From: Rhodocyclaceae bacterium
Lineage (GTDB): Bacteria; Pseudomonadota; Gammaproteobacteria; Burkholderiales; Rhodocyclaceae
NCBI GenBank assembly: GCA_016704145.1
Contig: JADJAS010000002.1
Location: 134,978-198,977, forward strand
DNA: 64,000 nucleotides
Reading direction: 5' to 3'
Made by a program: the position numbers and the translations under genes. The first letter of the stretch is position 1. Each line of letters opens with the position of its first letter. Below, one piece after another: positions 23,385 to 33,233 of this stretch. The notes beneath the pieces are model-generated. The model saw only the letters and a program-made list of their open reading frames with translations, had not been told where the DNA came from and did not search any database.

Positions 23385-23900
23385 TTATTTCTTCGCGCGC
23401 GGCGATGACTTCTTCGCCATCTCGTTGAGATTGTCGAAAGCGGCGCGCGAGGCCTTGCTCATCTGGTCGAAGGCGCTGTTGGCGTTGCTCATCGCCTGCT
23501 GCATGGTTTCCATGATGCTGGTGTTCTGCACCGGCAGCGCCTTGAAGAAAGACTGGAAGGCGTCGACCATGTCCTGGCTACCCGCGGCCAACTGCTCGGT
23601 CAGCAGACGCGAGAATTCCATGCGCGCGCTGTTGCCGATCTCGGCCACTTGTTGCGCGGCGGCGATCATTTTCTGGGTGGTGTCCTGCGCATAGCGGGCG
23701 CGCAGTTTCATGATCTCCTGTGGATCGGCGGAGCCGGTTTGTGCTCGCGCCTGTTCCACGCTTTCCTGGAACAGCTCGCGCGCCAGCGCCGACTGCAGCG
23801 CCATGATGCGCTGCGAGTTCTCGATGGAAAGCTGGGCGAGACGCATCGCCGCTTCCATGTTCTTGCGCTGGATTTCGCCGAATTCATGTTTGGTCGCCAT
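23385..23900 (-). CDS. phaP: Phasin family protein
   Basis: A 171-residue helical protein (ATG 23900 with GGAGATG upstream; upstream ATG 23906 is possible). Its amphipathic pattern (MRLAQLSIENSQRIMALQSA, MVDAFQSFFKALP) is that of betaproteobacterial PhaP phasins, which coat polyhydroxyalkanoate granules. It ends in a Lys/Arg-rich tail (KKSSPRAKK). It implies carbon storage as PHA; no synthase gene is nearby. Confidence 0.85.
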   Translation of the reverse strand: MATKHEFGEIQRKNMEAAMRLAQLSIENSQRIMALQSALARELFQESVEQARAQTGSADPQEIMKLRARYAQDTTQKMIAAAQQVAEIGNSARMEFSRLLTEQLAAGSQDMVDAFQSFFKALPVQNTSIMETMQQAMSNANSAFDQMSKASRAAFDNLNEMAKKSSPRAKK

Positions 23901-23972
23901 GCTCATCTCCTTCTCCATTGAATTTGAACAGCTTTATGTTATCAGGGCTGTCTTACGCTTCCCTGACCTGAA

Positions 23973-25541
23973 TCAATTGGCATCCAGGTCGGCGCGCAGT
24001 CCCATCGGACCGTCGCCGAAGATCCTGGCGTCCATGAACTTTACTTGGTCGCGCATGATGGGCACGAAATCCATGTGCTCCAGGATGTCGCGCTGGAGGT
24101 CGATGCCCGGCGAGATTTCGATCAGTTCGAGACCGTCCGCGCCGAGCCTGAACACACAGCGCTCGGTGACGTAGAGTACGGTCTTGCCGGCCGCCGCGGC
24201 CACGGGGCCGCTGAAGGTGCGGTGCTCGACTTCCCGCACGAACTTGCGCGACTTGCCTTCGCGGACGATGCGCAGCGCGCCGTTATCGATGGCGAGATCG
24301 AGATGACCGGCCGTGAAGGTGCCGACGAACACCACCTTGCGCGCCGACTGCGAGATGTTGATGAAGCCGCCGGCGCCAGCCAGCCGCGGGCCGAATTTCG
24401 AGACGTTGAGATTGCCCTGCCGGTCGGCCTGGGCGAGACCGAGGAAGGCGATGTCCAACCCGCCGCCGTCGTAGAAATCGAACTGGCTGGGCTGGTCGAT
24501 GACGGCCTGGGTATTGACGGCGGCGCCGAAGTTGAGGCCGCCGGCGGGAATGCCGCCGACCACGCCGGGTTCGGCGGTCAGGGTGAGCCGGTCGATGACG
24601 GCTTCCTCGGCGGCGACCGCCGCCACGCCTTCCGGCATGCCGATGCCAAGATTCACCACCGCGCCGGCGGTTAGCTCCAGGGCCGCGCGGCGGGCGATGA
24701 TCTTGCGCTCGCTCATGGCCATCGGCGGCACCGCCGACATCGGCACCCGGATCTCGCCCGAGAATGCCGGGTTGTAGTGTTCGGCGAAGGTCTGGTCGTG
24801 GTACTCCGGCTTTTCGGCGACGACCACGCAGTCGACCAGGATGCCGGGAATCTGCACCAGGCGCGGATGCAGGCTGTGGCGTTCGGCGATGCGCTCGACC
24901 TGGGCGATGACGATGCCGCCGGAATTGTGCGCGGCCATGGCCAGCGCCTGTGCTTCCAGCGTCAGCGCCTCCTTCTCCATGGTGATGTTGCCGTCGAGGT
25001 CGGCGGTGGTGCCGCGGATCAGCGCCACGTGGATGGGGAAGCCCTTGTAGAAAAGATAGTCCTCGCCGTCGATGGGCATGAGCCGGACGATGTCGCCGGT
25101 GGTGCGCTCGTTGAGCCTGCCGCCACCGTGGCGCGGGTCGACGAAGGTGCCCAGGCCGATGCGGGTCAAGGTTCCCGGCTTGCCGGCGGCGATGTCGCGG
25201 AACATGTGGCTGATCACGCCTTGCGGCAGGTTCCAGGCCTCGATCCTGTTGTCGACGGCCAGCCGTTGCAGCGTCGGCACCAGCCCCCAATGGCCGCCGA
25301 TGACGCGGGCGACCAGACCTTCATGGCCGAGATGGTTGAGGCCGCGGGTCTTGCCGTCGCCCTGGCCGGCCGCGTAGACCAAAGTCAGCCGTCGCGGCGC
25401 GCCGGTTTCGAGGAAGCGCTGTTCCAGCGCCACGGCCAGGTTTTCGGCAAAGCCGATGCCGACGAAGCCCGTGGTGCCGACGGTGTCGCCATCCCTGATC
25501 CGCGCCACAGCCTCGCGGGCCGACATGATCTTCGCACTCAT
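23973..25541 (-). CDS. Acyl-CoA:acetate/3-ketoacid CoA-transferase (single chain)
   Basis: A 522-residue fused alpha-beta CoA-transferase of the YdiF/propionate CoA-transferase type. The N-terminal half has VGTTGFVGIGFAE and LTLVYAAGQGDG; the C-terminal half has VVNLGIGMPEGV and the catalytic Glu in TAEPGVVGGIPAGG. It would move CoA between short-chain acyl groups. ATG at 25541 fits; a longer antisense frame through clpB is not real. Repeat copy 7 lies antisense in the codons GAPRRLTLV. Confidence 0.9.
   Translation of the reverse strand: MSAKIMSAREAVARIRDGDTVGTTGFVGIGFAENLAVALEQRFLETGAPRRLTLVYAAGQGDGKTRGLNHLGHEGLVARVIGGHWGLVPTLQRLAVDNRIEAWNLPQGVISHMFRDIAAGKPGTLTRIGLGTFVDPRHGGGRLNERTTGDIVRLMPIDGEDYLFYKGFPIHVALIRGTTADLDGNITMEKEALTLEAQALAMAAHNSGGIVIAQVERIAERHSLHPRLVQIPGILVDCVVVAEKPEYHDQTFAEHYNPAFSGEIRVPMSAVPPMAMSERKIIARRAALELTAGAVVNLGIGMPEGVAAVAAEEAVIDRLTLTAEPGVVGGIPAGGLNFGAAVNTQAVIDQPSQFDFYDGGGLDIAFLGLAQADRQGNLNVSKFGPRLAGAGGFINISQSARKVVFVGTFTAGHLDLAIDNGALRIVREGKSRKFVREVEHRTFSGPVAAAAGKTVLYVTERCVFRLGADGLELIEISPGIDLQRDILEHMDFVPIMRDQVKFMDARIFGDGPMGLRADLDAN
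25380..25403 (+). repeat. Dispersed repeat, copy 7 (antisense in CoA-transferase gene)
   Basis: Reads CAAAGTCAGCCGTCGCGGCG then CGCC. The host gene reads the other strand as APRRLTL. Confidence 0.6.
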
Positions 25542-25557
25542 GGCGGCATTATGCGCG

Positions 25558-25585
25558 GTTGAAATAAGGCCGGGAATCCCCACAT
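25558..25585 (+). promoter_or_regulatory. Sigma-32-type heat-shock promoter of clpB
   Basis: GTTGAAA (25558-25564), 13-bp spacer, CCCCACAT (25578-25585). This is close to the RpoH consensus CTTGAAA-N11-16-CCCCATNT, and it starts about 40-65 bp before the clpB ATG. Confidence 0.75.
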
Positions 25586-25622
25586 GGCGATTAGTGAGAT
25601 ATGCGACCTTGAGGGGACGACC

Positions 25623-28217
<2,595 letters not shown>

Positions 28218-28254
28218 GTTCCGTCTGGATCGCCGCCTTCTGCGCGGCGATCCC

Positions 28255-28371
28255 ATGCGAGGTGGGGCCGCGCCATTCCCGGCGCCGTGTCGCCGCCGCC
28301 CGGAGCGCACGCTGCTCTACCGGCTCGTGCAAGCGCATCTTGCCACCTGGCTGGCGCGCCGCCGCGGCTGA
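28255..28371 (+). pseudogene. IS91-type transposase N-terminal fragment
   Basis: A 38-codon frame encodes RRPERTLLYRLVQAHLATWL, the start of the zinc-binding domain of IS91-like transposases. It ends in a stop formed within repeat copy 9. Nothing of the Y1/HUH catalytic domain remains. Confidence 0.55.
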
Positions 28372-28376
28372 CTTTC
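28353..28376 (-). repeat. Dispersed repeat, copy 9
   Basis: Minus strand GAAAGTCAGCCGCGGCGGCG then CGCC, at the end of the IS91-like fragment. Confidence 0.7.
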
Positions 28377-28482
28377 GCGCTTTCCACGACGTTTCGCGGG
28401 AGCTGTTGCCCTCGCGGTCGTCGATGGGCTTGGATAGGGTCGAGTACGGTCCTTTTTCAGCATCAGGTTGTGATCGTCCGGG

Positions 28483-28776
28483 TCAATTATCGTATCCGGC
28501 CTCGCGCTGGTGGCGAACTGCCAGGATCAGGACCGCGTCGTGTTCCGGTTCGTAGCTGTACAGCGCGACATATCCCGTTCTGCCCCGCGAAATAATCAGT
28601 TCGCGAATGTTTTCATCGACTGGCCGTCCGACCAGCGGGTGACGCTTCAACATCGAAACAGCCTCTGAAATCAGATCGACGGTTTCGACCGCGGCCCCTG
28701 GATTGGAATCCAACAGGAAATCGGTCAGTCGATCGAGGTCGGCAAAGGCGCGGGCCGAGTAGCTCAGCCGCGCCAT
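28483..28776 (-). CDS. RelE/ParE-family toxin
   Basis: A 97-residue ParE/RelE-fold toxin: RLSYSARAFADLDRLTDFLL, then VGRPVDENIRELIISRGRTG and YVALYSYEPEHDAVLILAVR, which carry the usual Arg and Tyr residues. It overlaps the upstream antitoxin gene by 13 bp. The target (gyrase or mRNA) cannot be decided. Confidence 0.88.
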   Translation of the reverse strand: MARLSYSARAFADLDRLTDFLLDSNPGAAVETVDLISEAVSMLKRHPLVGRPVDENIRELIISRGRTGYVALYSYEPEHDAVLILAVRHQREAGYDN

Positions 28777-29048
28777 GTGCGCGCCTTGGGTTTGCTGGCG
28801 GGCTTGCCCGCAGCCTTGGCGCCCAGATATGCATGCACTGCGTCGGCCTCGAAACCCTTGCCGGTTTCGATCATTTCATGCCGGGCTACCTTGGCCTCGG
28901 CAAGCAAACGCGCGCGTCGCTCTGCGGCAAGGGCCGCCTGCTCGATGGCGGTAACCATGAAGGCATGAGTCGAAATGCCCAACTGCCCGGCGACATTGGC
29001 CGCGCGTTTTTTCAAATCATCGGGAAGCTTCAGGGATGTGGTGGTCAT
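28764..29048 (-). CDS. CopG/ParD-like antitoxin
   Basis: A 94-residue protein. The N-terminal ribbon-helix-helix (TTSLKLPDDLKKRAANVAGQ, ISTHAFMVTAIEQA) binds DNA and the C-terminal tail (GKPASKPKARTWRG) should bind the toxin. It precedes the toxin gene with overlap. A perfect palindrome lies 19 bp upstream of the start. Confidence 0.85.
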   Translation of the reverse strand: MTTTSLKLPDDLKKRAANVAGQLGISTHAFMVTAIEQAALAAERRARLLAEAKVARHEMIETGKGFEADAVHAYLGAKAAGKPASKPKARTWRG

Positions 29049-29066
29049 GGACGCCTCGCAAGTTCA

Positions 29067-29084
29067 GTGTTACCAAGGTAACAC
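29067..29084. promoter_or_regulatory. Operator palindrome of the ParD/ParE-type module
   Basis: GTGTTACC-AA-GGTAACAC: two perfect 8-bp arms just upstream of the antitoxin start, as expected for RHH autoregulation. Confidence 0.7.
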
Positions 29085-29112
29085 CCTTCAACAGGAAAAA
29101 CAACGACCAGGC

Positions 29113-29175
29113 TTCGGAGCCAAGGCCAACATCCGCGTCGACGCGGCCAAGGGGCAGATCGTCTTCGCCGGCTGA
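29113..29175 (+). pseudogene. Orphan clpB 3' end
   Basis: Encodes FGAKANIRVDAAKGQIVFAG and a stop, homologous to the ClpB C-terminus (FGAKDSVKVEAKKGQMVF) but not identical. It has no start. The IS91 scrap and the toxin-antitoxin pair separate it from the intact clpB. Confidence 0.7.
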
Positions 29176-29181
29176 GGCGGC

Positions 29182-29772
29182 TCAGCCCGCCTTGGGTGTG
29201 CCGAAGTCGCCCAGATAGTGGGCGGAGGGCCTCGGCGCCTTGTCGAGCCTGGTGCCGATTTCGTAGATGCGCCGGTAGCGCGTCTCGCGGATCTGCCAGC
29301 GGCCATCGACCTTGAGATAACGGTCCACATACAAGGCCGTGCCGATGGTCAGGAAGGGCCGCTCGAACTGCCAGACATGGTCGGCCAGGTACCAGATGCC
29401 GGTGGCTTCGGTCTCGCTGATCATGCGGATCTCGGGCTGGTGGCCGTTGTGCTGGGTGATGCAGTGGTCATGGAAGTTCTCGCGGACGGCCGCCAGGTAG
29501 GCGGCCTTGCCTTCCAGCTTCCACTCATAGGTGCCGCCGATGAAATGCACCGTTACGTCGTCGTGAAAATAGTCGGCCAGTTCGTCGAAATTGGCGGTGT
29601 CGACGCAACGGAAGTAGGCGTGCTTGACCAGCTTGATGGCCTCGATGTCCATCAGCATCTGGATGTCGCGGCGCAGTTCCTCGATGCCGCCGGCACTGAC
29701 GTTCAGCGGCCGGCCGGGCGCGATGCCCATGGCGGCAAGGGTCAGCGTCGGGGTCTTGTTCGGCACGTCCAT
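29182..29772 (-). CDS. SnoaL/NTF2-like polyketide cyclase or dehydratase family protein
   Basis: A 196-residue protein with an NTF2-like alpha+beta cone fold (IEAIKLVKHAYFRCVDTANF, DELADYFHDDVTVHFIGGTY, GTALYVDRYLKVDGRWQIRE). Relatives include small dehydratases or isomerases acting on CoA esters or steroids. A Tyr/Asp/His set is visible, but its catalytic use is unknown. The N-terminal 35 residues extend beyond the fold. It is probably monocistronic, converging on the clpB-side debris. Confidence 0.7.
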   Translation of the reverse strand: MDVPNKTPTLTLAAMGIAPGRPLNVSAGGIEELRRDIQMLMDIEAIKLVKHAYFRCVDTANFDELADYFHDDVTVHFIGGTYEWKLEGKAAYLAAVRENFHDHCITQHNGHQPEIRMISETEATGIWYLADHVWQFERPFLTIGTALYVDRYLKVDGRWQIRETRYRRIYEIGTRLDKAPRPSAHYLGDFGTPKAG

Positions 29773-29874
29773 GGGCGTTTTCCTTGCGGTGGTTCCGGGT
29801 TGGCGGTGCCGGCATCATAAGCGATGGGCCGGCATAGAATGCCCGTCCAAACGGACGACGGCGGACCATTCGAC

Positions 29875-30714
29875 ATGCGCGCCACGATAGGGCTTGTTTC
29901 GCTGCTGACGCTGGCCGCCAGTGTTGTTTCGGCGTGGGCGGCGCCTGCGCTGCCGCCGCACCTCGACGCGGCGGGCCTCGCCGAGTACCGCGCCTATCAG
30001 GAAGCGCCCGAGCATCGCGCCTTCGCCATCGCGCCGGGCGGTGCTTGGGGCTGGAGCAGCGGCGAAGCGACCGCCGCGGCGGCCGAGGCGGCGGCGCTGG
30101 CCACCTGCCGCCGGCAGACCGCGCAGCGCTGCGTCACGCACGGCCTCGACGGCCGGACGGTATTCGACACCGCCGGCTGGCCGCGACTCTGGGGCCCGTA
30201 TGCCGATGCCGCGACCGCCGCGCGCGCCGGAGTCGGTCGTGCGTCGGGCCGGCGACTGCCGGACCTCGCCTTCAAGGATGCCGAGGGCAGGTCACGCCGC
30301 TTGTCGTCGTTGCGGGGCAAGGTCGTGCTGCTGCATTTCTGGGGCGCCTGGTGTCCGCCCTGCCGGCAGGAAATGCCCGAATTGCAAAAACTCCACGCCG
30401 CGCTGGCCGGGCGGGCCGATGTCGCTTTCGTGCTGCTGCAAGCGCGCGAGAAGTTCGAGGTTTCCCGCCAGTGGGCGGCGCGCCAGGGCATCGCGCTGCC
30501 GCTGCATGACTCGGGATCGACCGGCGAGGACGACGACGGCTTTCGGCTCGCCGGCGGCCGCACGGTCAGGGACCGCGAGATCGCCGGCCGCTTTCCGACC
30601 ACCTATGTGCTGGACAAGCGCGGCCTGATCGTCTTCGCCCATGTCGGGCCGGTGCACGACTGGCGGCAATACGAGCCCTTCCTGCGCGACGCTGCCGAAC
30701 GATCCGGCCGATGA
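29875..30714 (+). CDS. Periplasmic TlpA-like thioredoxin protein with N-terminal extra domain
   Basis: A 279-residue protein. A signal peptide (IGLVSLLTLAASVVSAWAA) is followed by a roughly 90-residue domain with two Cys and WGW/WGPY motifs (DUF4189-like pattern), then a TlpA/ResA-type thioredoxin fold with WCPPC redox motif (VVLLHFWGAWCPPCRQEMPE). It likely reduces or oxidises haem-apoprotein or other periplasmic disulfides, which would suit the c-type cytochromes encoded just downstream. ATG 29875 gives the signal peptide. Confidence 0.8.
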   Translation: MRATIGLVSLLTLAASVVSAWAAPALPPHLDAAGLAEYRAYQEAPEHRAFAIAPGGAWGWSSGEATAAAAEAAALATCRRQTAQRCVTHGLDGRTVFDTAGWPRLWGPYADAATAARAGVGRASGRRLPDLAFKDAEGRSRRLSSLRGKVVLLHFWGAWCPPCRQEMPELQKLHAALAGRADVAFVLLQAREKFEVSRQWAARQGIALPLHDSGSTGEDDDGFRLAGGRTVRDREIAGRFPTTYVLDKRGLIVFAHVGPVHDWRQYEPFLRDAAERSGR

Positions 30715-30727
30715 AGCCGCGCGCCTA

Positions 30728-30741
30728 TTGACCTTGCTCAA
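30728..30741. promoter_or_regulatory. FNR/DNR-type box upstream of cytochrome c gene
   Basis: TTGACCTTGCTCAA, centred about 31 bp before a TAATAT -10 element (30763-30768), the spacing of a class II FNR-activated promoter. The gene start is at 30805. Confidence 0.6.
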
Positions 30742-30804
30742 TAGGGATTGATCAGTAACGCCTAATATTCTGGTGAAGAGCTTTTTCGCCAAGCGGGGGG
30801 TGCC

Positions 30805-31206
30805 ATGAACATGCCGTCGATGACCAGAGTTTCCGTTGCCGTTGCGCTGCTCGCCATCGGCACATCCGCATTCGCCTACGAAGGCGAGCTGAAGCGCGGC
30901 CGGCTCTATTTCCGGCAGATTTGCACGTCCTGCCATCAGGAAATGATCGGCAAGGCCATTGCCCCCAACGAGCGGCTGAAGGCCGACTGGGTGGCCTACA
31001 TCAAGGCCGACAAGCACGACAAGACCGGCAAGAGCCATCCGTCGGTCAAGTACTTCACCACCAAGGCCTATCGCGAGACGATCAAAGGCAAGAACAAGGC
31101 CGCCGAGAAACTGCTCAACGCCAACGACGCCGACCTGTACACGGACGTCCAGGCCTGGCTGCAATACAGCGCCAAGGATTCGGACAATCCCTCCGGCTGC
31201 AACTGA
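30805..31206 (+). CDS. Monohaem c-type cytochrome
   Basis: A 133-residue exported protein. The signal peptide (VSVAVALLAIGTSAFA) precedes a single haem-binding CTSCH near residue 40 and Lys-rich helices (YIKADKHDKTGKSHPSVKYF). There is no distal Met in a standard place, so it is an atypical class. The ribosome-binding site is GCGGGGGG. The YeeE-type transporter gene starts 2 bp after its stop, so the two form an operon under an FNR-like box. Likely an electron carrier in a sulfur-compound pathway (inference). Confidence 0.8.
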   Translation: MNMPSMTRVSVAVALLAIGTSAFAYEGELKRGRLYFRQICTSCHQEMIGKAIAPNERLKADWVAYIKADKHDKTGKSHPSVKYFTTKAYRETIKGKNKAAEKLLNANDADLYTDVQAWLQYSAKDSDNPSGCN

Positions 31207-31208
31207 TC

Positions 31209-32468
31209 GTGGCCGGGAAAGCGGAAGCGGGCGGCGCGGCGCGGCCTGCCTGGTTGGAAGGGCTGCGCAAGGATTATCACGACGTCTTGGTCGAGCAGTG
31301 GTCGCCCTATCTCGGGGCGATCCTGATGGTCGCCATCCTGGCGGCGCTGATGATCAGCGGCCAGTTCTGGGGCATTTTCGGCGGGCTCAAGCTGTGGGGC
31401 GACTGGTTCAACAACGCCATCGGCCTCGGCCCGTGGCTCGGCGTCAAGCCCGAACTCGAAAGCCCGCTGTCGCATCGCATGTCGCTGATGAATGCGGCCC
31501 TGATCCTCGGCTCGTTCGCGGCGGCGCTGCTGTCGCGGCAATTCGCGCTGAACCGCGCGCCCAGGCTGGAATACCTCTGGGGTGCGCTGGGCGGCACGCT
31601 GATGGGCATCGGCGCCGCGCTGGCCGGCGGCTGCACCACGGGCGGCTTCTTTACGCCGGTGGTGCATGCGTCGCCCGCCGGCTGGGCGATGTGGGCCGGC
31701 CTGCTGATCGGCGCCGTCGTCGGCCTCAAGCTGCTGCTCTGGACGCTGGACAACATCACCTGGGGCTTGTCGGCGAAAGTCAGCGGTGGCGGATCGCCGC
31801 TGCTGCCCTGGTATCCGTGGCTCGGCGCGGCGGTGCTGTTGGCGATGGGCGGATGGGCGACGAGTTGGGCAAGCTCGGGCGAGGCCAGGCTGGCGTCGCG
31901 CGCCATCGTCATCGTGGCCGGCTTCGGCCTCGGCTTCGTCATGCAGCGGGCGCGGCTCTGTTTCGCCCGCGCTTTCCGCGAACCGTTCATGACCGCTGAG
32001 GGCGACATGACCAAGGCCATCATCCTGGCGCTGGCGCTGGCCATGCCGATCGCGGCGGCACTGTTCGACAAGGAGGCCATGGACCCGTACATCGCCATCC
32101 CCGCGACCTTCTGGGCCGGTTCGCTCATGGGCGGCATCATCTTCGGCATCGGCATGGTCTTCGCCGGCGGCTGCGCCTCCGGCGCCCTCTGGCGCATGGG
32201 CGAGGGGCATCTGAAGCTCTGGGTGGCCGGCTTCTTCTTCGCCTGGGCGGGTTCCAGCTTCTCCGCCTTCGTCCGTCGCTGGAACCTGCTCACACCCGAG
32301 CAGAACATCGACACCATGCTCGACGAGACCCGGGTCGGCGCCCAGGTCTTCCTGCCGCATGTCCTGGGCGGCTGGGGCTGGGCGCTGCTGGCGGGCTACG
32401 GCCTGCTGCTGGCCTGGTACCTGTTCGTGCGCTACAACGAATCGACCGAGAAATTCACCGTCCTGTAG
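31209..32468 (+). CDS. YeeE/YedE (TsuA-like) sulfur-compound transporter
   Basis: A 419-residue polytopic membrane protein with roughly ten spans and two internally repeated GGC motifs (ALAGGCTTGGFF and MVFAGGCASGALW) plus FVMQRARLCFARAFRE. These Cys-bearing motifs define the YeeE/YedE family, which takes up thiosulfate in characterised members. GTG at 31209 follows the cytochrome gene. Repeat copy 10 encodes AKVSGGGSPL in a loop. Import of thiosulfate or another sulfane-sulfur donor is inferred. Confidence 0.85.
   Translation: MAGKAEAGGAARPAWLEGLRKDYHDVLVEQWSPYLGAILMVAILAALMISGQFWGIFGGLKLWGDWFNNAIGLGPWLGVKPELESPLSHRMSLMNAALILGSFAAALLSRQFALNRAPRLEYLWGALGGTLMGIGAALAGGCTTGGFFTPVVHASPAGWAMWAGLLIGAVVGLKLLLWTLDNITWGLSAKVSGGGSPLLPWYPWLGAAVLLAMGGWATSWASSGEARLASRAIVIVAGFGLGFVMQRARLCFARAFREPFMTAEGDMTKAIILALALAMPIAAALFDKEAMDPYIAIPATFWAGSLMGGIIFGIGMVFAGGCASGALWRMGEGHLKLWVAGFFFAWAGSSFSAFVRRWNLLTPEQNIDTMLDETRVGAQVFLPHVLGGWGWALLAGYGLLLAWYLFVRYNESTEKFTVL
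31775..31798 (+). repeat. Dispersed repeat, copy 10 (YeeE loop)
   Basis: Reads GAAAGTCAGCGGTGGCGGAT then CGCC. Frame KVSGGGSPL. Confidence 0.7.
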
Positions 32469-32602
32469 CGTAGCCCGTGGCGCGTGGGGCAGGGTCCGGG
32501 CTCAGCCGGGCCGGCCGCCGCGCGGTCGCCGCGTATCGTTGCGGGCCAGCCGCACGGGTGCCTTGGCCGTCGCCGGCAGCGAGGTGTGCCGCCGCGTCCC
32601 CC

Positions 32603-33229
32603 TCATTCTTCCGCATCCACTTCCTCCCAGCCGGTGATCATGGCCTTGATGTGCGAGGTCGGCGTGTGGCCGGCGGTGGTGAGGTAGAGGTGGGCGATCA
32701 GGAACACCAGCATCATGAAGGCGCCGGCCGTATGGAAGAACGCCACCCATTCGAGCGACAGGTACTTGTCCCAGCCCCAGTCCTTCCAGTTGCCGTAGAA
32801 AATGTAGAACCAGCCCGAGAACCAGATCAGCGGCCCGATGAACAGCATCACGCCAAGGTAGGCGAGCCGTTGCAGCGGATTGTGCTTTTTCAGGGTGGTG
32901 GCGCGGAAGGGGTGCGGCGCGTTGGTGAAGATGCCAGTCAGGTAGTACTTGAACATGGCATCGACTTTCTTCAGCGTCGGAATGTACTGGCGCCATTCGC
33001 CGGTGGTGAGGTGCCAGAAGATGGCGAATACCCACAGCCCGACCAGCGTCCAGGCAGCGATGACGTGGTAGCGGACGGCGGCCTTGAAGCCGAAGTTGCT
33101 GAAGGCGCCATGGACTTCGAAGCCGGTGAGCAGCAGGAAGATGATCAGCGCGGCCTGCGACCAGTGCCAGATGCGTTCGAAGACCTTGAAGACGTAGATC
33201 TTGGTGCTGTTGCCGTGTTGGGCGGACAT
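32603..33229 (-). CDS. Cytochrome b561-type membrane subunit
   Basis: A 208-residue dihaem cytochrome b with four to five membrane spans and paired His (ERIWHWSQA, VRYHVIAAW, FWHLTTGEW, FFHTAGAFMML, LIAHLY). It would exchange electrons between the quinone pool and the octahaem protein encoded 4 bp upstream. It is last in the DUF302/octahaem/cytochrome b operon. ATG 33229. Confidence 0.88.
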   Translation of the reverse strand: MSAQHGNSTKIYVFKVFERIWHWSQAALIIFLLLTGFEVHGAFSNFGFKAAVRYHVIAAWTLVGLWVFAIFWHLTTGEWRQYIPTLKKVDAMFKYYLTGIFTNAPHPFRATTLKKHNPLQRLAYLGVMLFIGPLIWFSGWFYIFYGNWKDWGWDKYLSLEWVAFFHTAGAFMMLVFLIAHLYLTTAGHTPTSHIKAMITGWEEVDAEE

Positions 33230-33233
33230 GGTG

